The notes under the pieces were generated by a model. That model did no database searches, was not told where the DNA came from, and saw only the letters and a program-made list of their open reading frames with translations. The translations under genes were made by a program, and so were the position numbers. 64,000 bases of DNA from Ceratopteris richardii (taxonomy: Eukaryota; Streptophyta; Polypodiopsida; Polypodiales; Pteridaceae), in NCBI GenBank assembly GCA_020310875.1, contig CM035427.1:96171094-96235093 (forward strand). Direction: 5' to 3'. This document shows positions 33,301 to 43,200 of this stretch, one piece after another (within the stretch, counting starts at the first letter, position 1; every line of letters starts with the position of its first letter).

Positions 33301-35780
33301 GAACCAAACTGTGCGCGAAAATGGTCGCATTGGCTCAGACTATGTTTGAAGCCAGTCGCCTTTTCAATTACTCAGGCTCAGCCAAAACGCAATTACACTT
33401 GGATGGATTCCTAGAAAAGTTAGAGAGGATAATTGCAAGATCTGCCAAGGAAGAAAAAAATCAAGAGGGAGAGAAAGCAAGCAATAACATGAACCATCCC
33501 CCATCGGAAGTTTATGTGGCCAATTCCACTAAACCTTACAACTTCCCATCCTTAGAAAGAATAGAGAGGCCAATAGCACAGCCAGAAAAGGAACCTACCC
33601 CTCAAAGAAAGGAAAGGGCAAGAGAACGGATAAGCCAGCCTCTTCAGGAAGCCCGTGGGCCTCCTCAAGAAGCTTATCTTCCCCCCCAAAAGGCAGATGA
33701 GCCTCCCTCGAAAGCTCAAGTACCTCCACAGGTTGCCTACATTCCTTCTCAGGGAGTGTATGAGCCTGTTCGGAAAAGTAATAGAATAAGTAATCCTCCC
33801 CAAGAAGCTTGTGCTCCAGTCATTTGCGAGAACGAGGAGAGAGCCAACAATAGAATCAGCCCTCCTTCACAGGTTGCTTATGCGCCCAATTCTACGGAGC
33901 CAGACACTTCTTCTTCTATGAATCGGTTTGCACCAGACTTCCTACGAGAGATTCAAGAAGACAAATGGGATAACGAAAGCGAGGTCGCCCCTCCTTTTGA
34001 ACTTGTGGACGATGCACACGACCAATTCCCACAAGACATCCCATCTATTTACGGGGAGCATGAGAGTGTTCAGTCTCACGAGAGATTAGACTTCGAGTCT
34101 AATTCCATACAAGAGCTACCCCACTTCACAGGCCCATGGGAAGCAAAGTCCACATGTATGAGAGCACCCACAGTCATGGTAAGGAACGACGATTCAGTCA
34201 TACCTAGGAACACGGAGATAGTAAAGAACACCAAAGTGCAGCGCGATCTCACTTTGGAAGAACTGCCCAAGGACAGACCAGAAGTGCGGAAATATGTAGC
34301 TAGTCAAGTAACTGAAATTGCAAAACCTCATTCCCGGGTAGGATCCCATAGGACAGTGCCAGAAGTTCCCTTGGATAAGATAGGAGATATGTGTGAAGGT
34401 GAAGAAGGGAACACCTATCTTCCCATCACCTACCAGGACTACACCACGAAGGCAATTTTGGACTCAGGTGCAGGAGTTGCAATTGCCACTACCTCCTTAT
34501 GGAAGCGTTGGGGCAAGCCAGCACTCAGGCCAACAAGAATGAAATTGCAAATGGCCGATGGTCACATAGAAAGACCCCTAGGATTGCTAGAAGGAATAAC
34601 TCTCACCACTTGTGGTGTCGAGTTTGAACATACCTTTGCCATATGTGACTTCAGCAAAAATCATGCCTATGAGATGATTTTAGGAAGACCATTCATGCGA
34701 CAGTTGCAAGTGGTACAGGATTGGGGAACCAATTCTTTGTACCTGCAGCACTTAGGTGTTACAACCAAAGTCAATCTCAAGGATTATTCTCATAGAGATG
34801 TCCCTCCTATCCAATGGAATCCCATCCATAGAGCCAAAGAGGATACAGAATCGGTGCATTCCATAGGGTCGGGATCCTCATGGATGCATGAAGATACTCA
34901 CTTATGGATGTGCAAGGTAGCAGTAGAAGAAGAGAAGAGAGAGAAAGCCAGAGAGGTAGGTGCGAACGAAACTCATAGACCCATTCAAGACCCAGCCTAT
35001 GCACCTATAGTCTTTCCAGATGAGGAATTCGAACCCCATGGCTGGGCAGAAATTTTAGCAACAATGGATGTAGCCATCAATGAAGAACAATGGACACCTC
35101 ACTGTGATGAGGATGGCTATGACATTTCAGTCTTCTCCATAGAGCCAATCATGGGAGAGGCAGTTCTAGAAGAATGCGAACCTAGCCCTGATGCATTTGA
35201 GGATGCAAGTGACTCCGATCTAGAGTCAATCATTATGGACCCACCATTTGCATCAGATGAAGAATATTTCCATGAAGTAGAATTTCAACCCCAGAGGCAT
35301 GGAGAGGTTACAAATGATGTAAGATTAGCAACGCATATGACCCCAAGGGAAGAAGGAAAGAAACGAAGGAAGAAAGAAGTCTCACCAGAGGAGGAAGAAT
35401 CTTTGTTTGAGGTCCCAGAAAATTTTAAGAAGTATGAGATAGATGACAGGAGAGTCATGATAAGAATGCCTAAACGAGAGGCACAATCAGGAGAGGCCTA
35501 TGATAACAAAGAAACCACCAAGAAAATAGTAGTGGCCCTAGAAGAAGGAGAGGAGAGATGCACGTATATAGGCCATGACCTGACAGAAGAAGAAGAGTAC
35601 GAATTGATTACCTTGCTAAGAGAATACAGAGATGTATTCGCTTGGAGTTACAAGGATTTGAAAGGTGTTGACCCTGACATATGCTCACACACCATCCCCA
35701 TGACCTCAGATGCCAAACCCTCTAAGCAAAAGCCTTATACATATAACGATAACATGCTGCTAAGATCAAGGAAGAGATAG
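30375..35780 (+). CDS. gag-pol: GYP-Y gag, first protease and start of RT (frame ends early by deletion)
   Basis: 1801 codons. ATG at 30375 is chosen because GYP-G and GYP-H start at the equivalent MNLRS. Residues ~55-270 form an N-terminal region with two similar units (YEDGLGRSVVQIKN...YVVT and YEFKDPDSPGRVTYLD...FVVT). The capsid-like gag domain lies at ~345-510 (NYFDGTGDPYDHVAEFKQ, LTWFQPL). CX2CX3HX4C knuckles lie near 556 (CYTCGGDHMANVC), 753 (CYRCQGDHLIRDC) and 782 (CQDCGKEHLLRDC). A long Pro/acidic linker precedes the retropepsin (AILDSGAG, Asp ~1363; ILGRPF ~1435). The frame is lost near 35753, inside the RT N-terminus, by a one-base deletion relative to two other copies, giving a spurious end at 35780. 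Confidence 0.93.
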   Translation: MNLRSGRHLVRERQSLRSSEASVNHTARSWAQQLSRHSHYPSSETSESEMSQGMDRPTGSSGVPYLYRVEGPYKTQLEYLRTNRLGASIYEDGLGRSVVQIKNPDQSIGLEHPAVKFENGAYLDKEGTIYVVTSHPDRTDEFGNVISEADLGDLEQGNMGVEPRTPRGKSVLTRIITPEWVPQDNKCIDLLLNRETDEAFWRYKPDHPIDIGTIMIYEFKDPDSPGRVTYLDHASERIFVVTENDRHAYTWKSEFIFPQPRSNVSYGHPGAGTSQAHGTQRDRSRDRPEVSFANPVGRERTRTETNRVEPEMHRAHRNQRNVDGFPLPRPREHTRTLRPTQLVKSMKNYFDGTGDPYDHVAEFKQVLRAEQVEDLFTQYNAFGLTLRNTALTWFQPLDERQFRSIDQLLEAFIIEFSKSGIRHNTSSLIHSFKQTPQETVRLAGRRFRQYLERCPISELPTSAKQVALFLDGLLSPKLRSYVYLKDPRTIEECVRMCIDIEDNLGEELELSKIYKDSDSASSQSSTQATSIEELAEKVAQKLGVTSKQIPRFAPVKRCYTCGGDHMANVCPIMAQPQVNPSSQYCTIERRYTNHTAQDCPYNKQAVRQPYPQPYQQGRYQNQNPPPQYARPQQTYQPQYQAQQRPQPVLAQQPPAPANVIPVKYTAAEENLNRAIVPVTSLISENDPSDHSFDSTHVDSPQAYYMQSPEHGESYYGEESNEPSWESDYTNIMYTNPNPRPQPRQVRPPFPRGPCYRCQGDHLIRDCPLPPPTQTQSVTIQGFCQDCGKEHLLRDCPKNPNSMPKITPINVVGLVVDSSGSVTSTAPVQVVTRAQALQQNQGVGQEKSPDASDTESQNKKRTRAWKDSRERMKRQWAKKMSELEESLRETKAKIIEITSQPHSHTFPPLPSPSLSIPPPSKTPHVTHPPPQTGSVLADPTPEDIDMMLKAYQARIQEGPNVTDHDKCYPRADLEIERTKLCAKMVALAQTMFEASRLFNYSGSAKTQLHLDGFLEKLERIIARSAKEEKNQEGEKASNNMNHPPSEVYVANSTKPYNFPSLERIERPIAQPEKEPTPQRKERARERISQPLQEARGPPQEAYLPPQKADEPPSKAQVPPQVAYIPSQGVYEPVRKSNRISNPPQEACAPVICENEERANNRISPPSQVAYAPNSTEPDTSSSMNRFAPDFLREIQEDKWDNESEVAPPFELVDDAHDQFPQDIPSIYGEHESVQSHERLDFESNSIQELPHFTGPWEAKSTCMRAPTVMVRNDDSVIPRNTEIVKNTKVQRDLTLEELPKDRPEVRKYVASQVTEIAKPHSRVGSHRTVPEVPLDKIGDMCEGEEGNTYLPITYQDYTTKAILDSGAGVAIATTSLWKRWGKPALRPTRMKLQMADGHIERPLGLLEGITLTTCGVEFEHTFAICDFSKNHAYEMILGRPFMRQLQVVQDWGTNSLYLQHLGVTTKVNLKDYSHRDVPPIQWNPIHRAKEDTESVHSIGSGSSWMHEDTHLWMCKVAVEEEKREKAREVGANETHRPIQDPAYAPIVFPDEEFEPHGWAEILATMDVAINEEQWTPHCDEDGYDISVFSIEPIMGEAVLEECEPSPDAFEDASDSDLESIIMDPPFASDEEYFHEVEFQPQRHGEVTNDVRLATHMTPREEGKKRRKKEVSPEEEESLFEVPENFKKYEIDDRRVMIRMPKREAQSGEAYDNKETTKKIVVALEEGEERCTYIGHDLTEEEEYELITLLREYRDVFAWSYKDLKGVDPDICSHTIPMTSDAKPSKQKPYTYNDNMLLRSRKR

Positions 35781-38700
35781 ATAGACTGGTTGAAGCTGGA
35801 TTTATCTATGAAATTGAGCACACTGAATGGGTATCCCCCATCGTAGTGGTGCCCAAGAAGAATGGCAAGCTGCGTGTGTGCATTAACTTGAAAAAGGTTA
35901 ATGCCGCCACGATTCGAGATAACTATCCGCTTCCCATCACAGAACATCTCTTAGAAAGAGTGGCAGGCAAGGAAGTGTACAGCTTCCTTGATGGATTTTC
36001 TGGCTACAATCAAGTAGCCATAGCTCCAGAGGATCAGCATAAGACAGCCTTTGCCACAGAATGGGGCATTTTTGCTTTTAGAGTAATGCCATTTGGGCTT
36101 ACCAATGCACCAGCTACCTTCCAGAGGCTAATGTGCCATGTGTTTAAGGAGTTCCTGAGGAAGAGTTTAGAAGTCTATGTTGATGATCTCTGTGCTCATT
36201 CAAATGTTAGACAAACCCATATTCCTGAACTCAGACAAATCTTTGACAAATGTAGAGAATACCAAGTCTGCCTGAACCCAGAAAAGTGCGTTTTTATGGT
36301 CAGGCAAGGCAAGATCCTAGGACACATAGTGTCAAAGAATGGCATATCTACCGACGAAGAAAAGGTGAGAGCCATAGCAGAGCTACCTAGGCCAAAGAAT
36401 GTCAAGGAAGTACAAGCTTTCATGGGGCATTGTGGTTATTATCGACGATTTATACACATGTATGCTGTCATTGCAAAGCCCATGTACGGACTTCTGACAA
36501 ACTTTGAGTGGACGGATGAATGTGAGAATTCCTTCCAAGAGCTTAAACGAAGATTATGTTCAACACCAATCTTGACCACACCAGATTGGAATAAGCCATT
36601 CCATGTTCACGTGGATGCATCCAATTATGCTATTGGATGTGTACTTGCACAACCTACTGGTGAAGGTAATATGGATCTTCCAATTGCCTATGCCAGTAGA
36701 CAATTGAATGCGGCTGAACGGAATTACACCACTACGGAGCGAGAAGGATTAGGCATGGTATATGCAGTTAAGAAATTTAGACACTATTTGCTTGCAAATA
36801 AGTTTAAATTTTTTACTGATCATCAGGCACTGTTATATCTTGTAAACAAGCCATGCAATACAGGAAGATTAGTAAGATGGTTTCTCTTGCTAATGGAATA
36901 TGATTTTGAGGTTGTGGTAAGGAAAGGGAGGACTCACTTGAGAGCAGATCACCTCTCTAGGCTCACATCGGGAGAAGCCCCACAAGGAGTGTCAGATGAC
37001 CTTCCTGATGCTTACTTGTTTAATTTGGAAGTTGTACCGCATTGGGCTAAGCCATTGGTACCAGTATTGACATACGGGCCTAATCATCCAGTCGTAAACA
37101 CACGGAATAGAGAGGTTGTAAAAGCCCAGAAGTACCACATCATGGCAGGAAGCATGTACAAGCACACAAATCAAGGGATCTTGGCTTGTTGCGTAGAAGA
37201 GGATGAGTACGCTAAATGGTTGCAATTAGCACATGTAGGTGCGTTAGAGCAACACCATTCAAAGCAACGAACGTTGCAGACTCTAAAGAGATTCGGAGTG
37301 CATTGGCCAACTATGGAAGCGGATGTCCAAAAGTTGTGCAAGGAATGCCCAATCTGTTGCACTAAACCACCTGTGGAACATGCCACACTCTATCGAGTAT
37401 CCATTGTGCCAGATTGGAGTGAACCTCTAGTATCATTCTTGAGGACAAACACATTCCCTCCAGACATGACTCTAGCTAGAAAAAGGAGTTTGGAACAAGA
37501 AGCCCAGGATTATTCACTCGTTGGTGATAATCTATACAAGCGCGGTAAGGATGGTTACCTGAGACTGTGTGTCCATGAAAGTGAGTATCTTAAGATCTTA
37601 GAAACTGCTCACCAAGGTGTAGCAGGAGAACACTTTGGACCAGATCGGGTGATCAAGGCAATATTGTTTGCGGGCTTCTGGTGGCCTACCCTTCACATGG
37701 ATGCACATACCTATGTGAAACGGTGTGATGTCTGTCAGAGGACTCAGTATCCTATACGCAAAGATGAGATGCCACTGAAACCTATGATGGGTGGACGTGC
37801 ATTCTCTAAGTGGGGAATAGACTTCGTAGGTCCTATTAATCCCCCAGCTAAGGGTTCTCATGCGGAATACATCATTGTGGCAACAGATTATCTCACCAAG
37901 TGGGTAGAGGTAAAGGCTACGACAAAGAACGATGCTCAAACAACTGCCAAATTCTTGTTTAAGAATGTATTCACGAGATATGGGCTACCCATAGAGCTTG
38001 TAAGTGATAGAGGCACTCATTTCTTGAACGAAGTGATTGAAAATCTACTCCAAGAATTCTTGGTAATACACAAGAAGTCTGCCCCTTATCACCCTCAAGC
38101 TAATGGACAAGCTGAGAGCACTAATAAGATTTTATGCAATGTACTGACGAAACTAGTGAACACTAAACGCTCTGATTGGGACAAACAGCTACACCATGCT
38201 GTTTGGGCATACCGAGTTGCCTACAAAACGGTACTCCAAGCCACCCCCTTTCAGATGGTATTCGGCCAAAACGCTGTGTTACCCTTGGACTTCTTGATCC
38301 CTACATTGAGAGTAGCACAAGAGCATGAATGGACAGGTCATGAGCTTTCCTCTAGGATCTTTGACCTTGAACGATTAGGAGAAACAAGACTGAGAGCCGC
38401 TGCAGGGATATATGCAGCCAAGAAGAGACAGAAGGCATACTTTGATGCCCACGTGAAGGATAAAGGCTTGAAAGCAGGAGATCTAGTCTTAGTCTATACA
38501 CTAAAACAACACGCGAGGAAGCTAGAAAAGAGAGGCTACGGACCTATGATCATCAATAGGATCTCCACGAGCGGAGCAGTACAATTGGCCACATTAGAGG
38601 GTGATGTTCTCCCAAATTATATTAGCGGTTGCAGAGTCAAGTTGTATCAGGAACCCCTCACGGAGGAAATGCTCAGTCGACTCAACACTGCTAAGAAACG

Positions 38701-40000
38701 CAAAGAGGAAGAAAAGCGAGTTCGAGAAGAAGCTCAAGCTGAAGCTTTAGAACGCATCAGAAGGATGAAATTACGAAGGCAAGGTAGAGATCAGCCTGGA
38801 GCGAATGACTATGCAGACCAAGGATTTCCTATGGCCATGTGTGAAGTCGCAGGAACAAGCTCGCATAGGATAATTGATAGACGTCCTTTCATAACCATAG
38901 ATATAGGACAAGGAAAGAGTGCAAGGACCGTAAGAGCCTTGATTGACTCAGGTGCGGCCACTAGCGCTGTTAAGTTGTCTTACTGTCAAGAGTTACAGTT
39001 AACTGTCCATCCTGTGGAAGCATATCTCATAGGATTGGGAGGCGTGGAAACCCCTTGCATGGGCGAGGTGGAACTTCCCCTCTACATTCACGATGAGGCA
39101 ATGACCGTTAAAGTACTAGTGTGTCAAGATGAGGATCTCACTGAACCCCTCGTCTTGGGTCAGGATTGGATCTATGACCAAGCAGTCAATTTAAACCTAA
39201 GAAGTGGACTTCTCCAGGTTTGGGTCAATCATAGTCGAGTTACAGTAGAATTAGACAATGGAGCACTCAAGGAATTAGGAAAGGCACAGACTCCTGGTCC
39301 TTCCAGGGGTACACATGAAGATGACCATGCTGTTCTTGTTCAAAACCCTGTGTTGCAGAGGAATGATAATTGCAAAAAAGGAGTCAAGGATGCGACGGAA
39401 CTCCCTTCTTTTCCAAAGGCCAGAAGGAGGCAGCAACCCAAGGCGGATCACAGGCAGAAGAAGCAGGGTACTACCTATGACCAAGATCAAAAGTACCTAC
39501 GCAGCAGAATGCCCCTGAAAATCATGCAGGTGTGGGTGCGGAAAGGCGAACGACCGGCTGCACCACCGTCAACTACACGGACAAGGCCTCTTATTAGTAA
39601 CCAACAACACAACGCTAATAAGAAGTCTTTCAGAAATTCTTCTGCTAAAGTAAAATCTATTTGGGTGCCCAAGAAGTTGATGAAGGCAAGCCCACAATCT
39701 AGACAAATTTGGGTGCCTAAGGCTTGCTTGAGGGCACAAGTAGTTACGCCAGGGCCACAACCTATGCAGCATAACCCATCTACGAGTACAACCAGTATTC
39801 CCTCGTGCTCAACACTTAGGAACACACCAAGACCCATGAGCATGCATGTAATCACTTATAAGTGGGTCCCTAAAAGGCCCCATTCCCAAACAGCGACACC
39901 GACACGGCTCTCTGGAGTCTCTACGAAACCGAAAGCAAAGCCCATCCACTGCATTTGGCAGTCTAAGAGCTGTAATAAACCCCCCGACCCCGATTTGTAA
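35756..40000 (+). CDS. pol: GYP-Y pol: RT, RNase H, two H2C2 modules, integrase, second protease-like domain, WVPK tail
   Basis: Open from the frameshift to TAA at 39998; the first ATG is at 35846. It is normally translated as part of gag-pol. Counting from 35846: RT with YVDD at ~111; RNase H (HVDASNYAIGC ~257, TDHQALLYL ~330); H2C2 module 1 ~460-508 (AHVGALEQHHSKQ, CPICC); module 2 ~585-631 (AHQGVAGEHFGPDR, CDVCQ); integrase core with Asp in GIDFVGP ~657, Asp in SDRGTHF ~720 and Glu in QAEST ~757, with 35 residues between the last two. A GPY/F-like segment (KRGYGPMII) lies near 890. A second retropepsin-like fold has DSGAATS ~1034 and VLGQDWI ~1103. The basic tail has WVRK/WVPK repeats. The duplicated modules and second protease-like domain are unusual. 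Confidence 0.93.
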   Translation, partial: AAKIKEEIDRLVEAGFIYEIEHTEWVSPIVVVPKKNGKLRVCINLKKVNAATIRDNYPLPITEHLLERVAGKEVYSFLDGFSGYNQVAIAPEDQHKTAFATEWGIFAFRVMPFGLTNAPATFQRLMCHVFKEFLRKSLEVYVDDLCAHSNVRQTHIPELRQIFDKCREYQVCLNPEKCVFMVRQGKILGHIVSKNGISTDEEKVRAIAELPRPKNVKEVQAFMGHCGYYRRFIHMYAVIAKPMYGLLTNFEWTDECENSFQELKRRLCSTPILTTPDWNKPFHVHVDASNYAIGCVLAQPTGEGNMDLPIAYASRQLNAAERNYTTTEREGLGMVYAVKKFRHYLLANKFKFFTDHQALLYLVNKPCNTGRLVRWFLLLMEYDFEVVVRKGRTHLRADHLSRLTSGEAPQGVSDDLPDAYLFNLEVVPHWAKPLVPVLTYGPNHPVVNTRNREVVKAQKYHIMAGSMYKHTNQGILACCVEEDEYAKWLQLAHVGALEQHHSKQRTLQTLKRFGVHWPTMEADVQKLCKECPICCTKPPVEHATLYRVSIVPDWSEPLVSFLRTNTFPPDMTLARKRSLEQEAQDYSLVGDNLYKRGKDGYLRLCVHESEYLKILETAHQGVAGEHFGPDRVIKAILFAGFWWPTLHMDAHTYVKRCDVCQRTQYPIRKDEMPLKPMMGGRAFSKWGIDFVGPINPPAKGSHAEYIIVATDYLTKWVEVKATTKNDAQTTAKFLFKNVFTRYGLPIELVSDRGTHFLNEVIENLLQEFLVIHKKSAPYHPQANGQAESTNKILCNVLTKLVNTKRSDWDKQLHHAVWAYRVAYKTVLQATPFQMVFGQNAVLPLDFLIPTLRVAQEHEWTGHELSSRIFDLERLGETRLRAAAGIYAAKKRQKAYFDAHVKDKGLKAGDLVLVYTLKQHARKLEKRGYGPMIINRISTSGAVQLATLEGDVLPNYISGCRVKLYQEPLTEEMLSRLNTAKKRKEEEKRVREEAQAEALERIRRMKLRRQGRDQPGANDYADQGFPMAMCEVAGTSSHRIIDRRPFITIDIGQGKSARTVRALIDSGAATSAVKLSYCQELQLTVHPVEAYLIGLGGVETPCMGEVELPLYIHDEAMTVKVLVCQDEDLTEPLVLGQDWIYDQAVNLNLRSGLLQVWVNHSRVTVELDNGALKELGKAQTPGPSRGTHEDDHAVLVQNPVLQRNDNCKKGVKDATELPSFPKARRRQQPKADHRQKKQGTTYDQDQKYLRSRMPLKIMQVWVRKGERPAAPPSTTRTRPLISNQQHNANKKSFRNSSAKVKSIWVPKKLMKASPQSRQIWVPKACLRAQVVTPGPQPMQHNPSTSTTSIPSCSTLRNTPRPMSMHVITYKWVPKRPHSQTATPTRLSGVSTKPKAKPIHCIWQSKSCNKPPDPDL

Positions 40001-40204
40001 ATTCACCCCACTTACTAACGGCATTAGTCTCCTAGGAATACACAAACGTTAACTACACTCACTGTCTTCGTGCACTTACTAACCACTAACTCACCATATA
40101 CCTCATGTTAATGTTGTAACGGGGACAGCAACGGATTTAGTTTGTCCATTACGATGTTAACACATGCTTCTATATTCTCACAGAATCAGAAGGCAAGCAG
40201 TAAA
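40001..40204 (+). promoter_or_regulatory. GYP-Y pol-ORF3 spacer with putative 3' splice site
   Basis: Contains GTTAAC (40156-40161), then a pyrimidine-rich stretch and TATATTCTCACAG ending at 40183. The 15-base string TATATTCTCACAGAA is identical in GYP-G. If the donor ATG|GTAAGA (after 28511) were joined here, the donor's ATG would read through seven codons in frame into the ORF3 ATG at 40205. Splicing is inferred, not shown. Confidence 0.5.
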
Positions 40205-43200
40205 ATGGCAGAAGCGACAGGTTCGGGCTCACAAGTAGGGATCCTTACTGCAGGAATTGATGTGGATAGCCTACCTGTGGACGTGCCCCCTACTGAACGA
40301 CCAGTGGAGATGCAACACCTTCAGCAACTCCCGGTGCCAGACCCACCTACAGGAATCACGGAAAGAGTCCATGCCAACTCTCATTGGTTCAATGGCATGC
40401 CCGGTCCATTAGGAGAGGCTAAGTATATCTGGGAGTCTAAATGCGAGTATGACAGATCATGGGTGCGTTTCCAATTTTTCTCCAAGGAGTTCGAGACTTT
40501 ACAGAACACAGAAGACCTCCAGATCATATGGCAACGAGCAGGGTTGGCGGAATATTTTGAAGCCCCACTACCTAAACCCGACCTCCTCTGATGTTACTAT
40601 CTGGTCTCTACATTACAAGCTCATGAAGATAAGGACCAACCCGGATCATTTGTTCTCCCCTCATTGCTGGGCAACAACGAGTTGAAGAGGTTTGAACTTA
40701 CTGTGGAGCTGGTGAGTGATGCTTTAAAGATGCATGGCACGCATGTACCCTCAGAAAAGGATGCTCTCGTTCCCAACAACATGAAGGACAGGAAAGTAGT
40801 GAAGCTGAAAGACATGGCAGCCCTCACCCCAAATGTGTCCATCCCTCTCCGCATATGCATGCAACACTTCGCCTTCCCCGGTCAAGACCGATTCACGCAA
40901 CCACACAAGAAGATCTGGTTTGCTCTCTACTTGGCGGAAGCAGGTGCGCTACCTATTAAGCTACCAGTGTGGATTATAGATCAGTTGTATGAAGCGAACA
41001 AACGGGCTTCTAGGAAATTAGTGGTGAACGGATGCTGTGCACTCACACGCATCATTTACCGATGCTTGGCATATGATGTCCCCATTGAGCGTGCCTTAAC
41101 TTGGGCACAATTACAAATGTTTAAAAGGCTCAAGACATCCACACATCAGTCCAAGCGCATGAGAGGCGCAATCCCGTGTGTCCAGACAAGGGAAGTCCTG
41201 ACTACTCCTGAGGCATCACCATTAAGAGAGGGCACTGTACCTCCCTTTACCATTAGGATACCCAGGTCGGAATCTGACACTACGACACAACCCACCCCAT
41301 CGGCTCCTCCTGTTACACCTGAATTCGAATTTGCTGCCACTGGAGAGGCTGAAGGACTGGACCCCCAGGATTTCGAAGCATTCCTACAAAGCACACAATT
41401 CTCTGATGTGGAGTTTTATTCAGAGGCAGAGGAGCAGGGCACATCCTCACGAAGAAGAAGAAAGTCTACAGACGGTAGGCATGTCCATTGGAGTGACGCT
41501 CAGCAAAACCAACAACACGGACACCCGGAAGAAGAAGAAGCATATGAAGAAGAGACCACTGAAGCCCCAGCATATACAGCAGAACTCCGAAGGCTGTATC
41601 AGATTATGGAAAGAGTGCGATCGCAGCAGTTACTCACTGAACAGAGCAGCAGAGTACTTATGACTCAGTTGTTGGAAGAAGCGGGAATTGACTCGGAGTA
41701 CAGGGAAGGTCTCTTATTGATGGCAGAAACATATGGAGTTGTAGAAGCTGTGCGCACTGCCATTCAGAGGCCTTCAGTTCAATATGACCCACGAAGGTTT
41801 CAGACATGACCTCGCCCAGGTAAAAATATACAAATTCCTGTTACAGTTGCAGAAGAGCCGACTACTACACCTGAAACTATCAGAACAACCTCCCAGACAG
41901 CTAGCCAACAGCACCCAGCCACCCATGAGGAGTCCACCGAACCACTACCAACTACTTCCCCACCATCACCTCCTAGAAGAGAAACAGTAGAAACCACATC
42001 GACTACTCAACCCACCGACCCCACCTTCATCTTCCGTACTCCGATCTCCAGTGCCACCCTATTCTCTACCAATGATAATCCCATCTTCGAAGACAACCCC
42101 AACACTACACAAACCGCCGAACCCCTTCTAGACCCTGCCCTAGGGCAACCATCCCCAACGCCCTCAGCCACGGGTCATCCTGACCCTAGATCCACATTCA
42201 TGGGCTTCCCTGCTACCACGCAACCCTTTCAGCCCTCCTCAAATTTACGACCCCAACCCCCGATATCCCTCTCTCCATTTCTACAATCCCTCCAGGACAT
42301 CTTTGCTAGGGCTTTTCAACCAGGCTCTCAACCATTCCCTGTCTTTTCAGCTCCCCACCCCACGTCACATCTATTCACCACTTCCACACACACACCACCT
42401 ACCATACCAATGTATATGGCAGGCCCCACACTAACACCCACTCCTGAAGGTATGGACATTTCACCACCCACGGCACCTCCACCCACGGTTTCACCTCCTC
42501 CCATTCCCCCTCCACCAATTTCACCCACACACACAACTTTCGTAGACACATCATTCACTGTCTCCCTTCCCCAATTCCCTTCCCATGCATCTTCCACGGT
42601 AAACACCCCCCACTCATCTATAGGTAATGCATTGGACACCATGTTGGCTTGTATATCAAATTTAAGAACAGATTACATTCAGCTCCAGCAACAAAACGCA
42701 CGCCTGCAAGAGCACTCAGCGACACTACAGCTCCGCCTTGCGGTACTAGAAGAGGAGAACGCTCGCCTCCACACACAGTTCCAAACCCTCCAAGACGCCC
42801 ATAATATATTGGAGGTACAGCTACAGAACGTAGATCAGGAAGCAGTGCAGGTGGTAGAAAGTCACCTACGGACACAACTGGAACGCAACTCAAAACTTCA
42901 GCGAAATATGGCGCTACTTAAACGCCATCTTGCGGCTGCTCAGGAAGAGAACAGACGTCTGCAAATACAAAATCAAGAGAACCTGGAGGCAGCTATTGAG
43001 AGCACACCGGGGGCACCCATCAGCCCATCCAAGTTTCAAGCAGTGACCCCCGATAACATCAAGATTATATTGGAAGATTATGCCATGCTGCTCGAAGCAC
43101 ATGATAAGCTATCAGAGGAGCTAGGACAACTGAAGCAGGAACACCAACAAGGACCAACAGCTGCCCCTCCAACCACCCCCTCTGCGGCTTCGCTTCCCTC

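Noticed and set aside
35740..35790. Programmed ribosomal frameshift between gag-protease and RT
   Set aside because: GYP-G (around 2800) and GYP-H (around 45900) are in one frame here, so the shift in GYP-Y is a one-base deletion in this copy.
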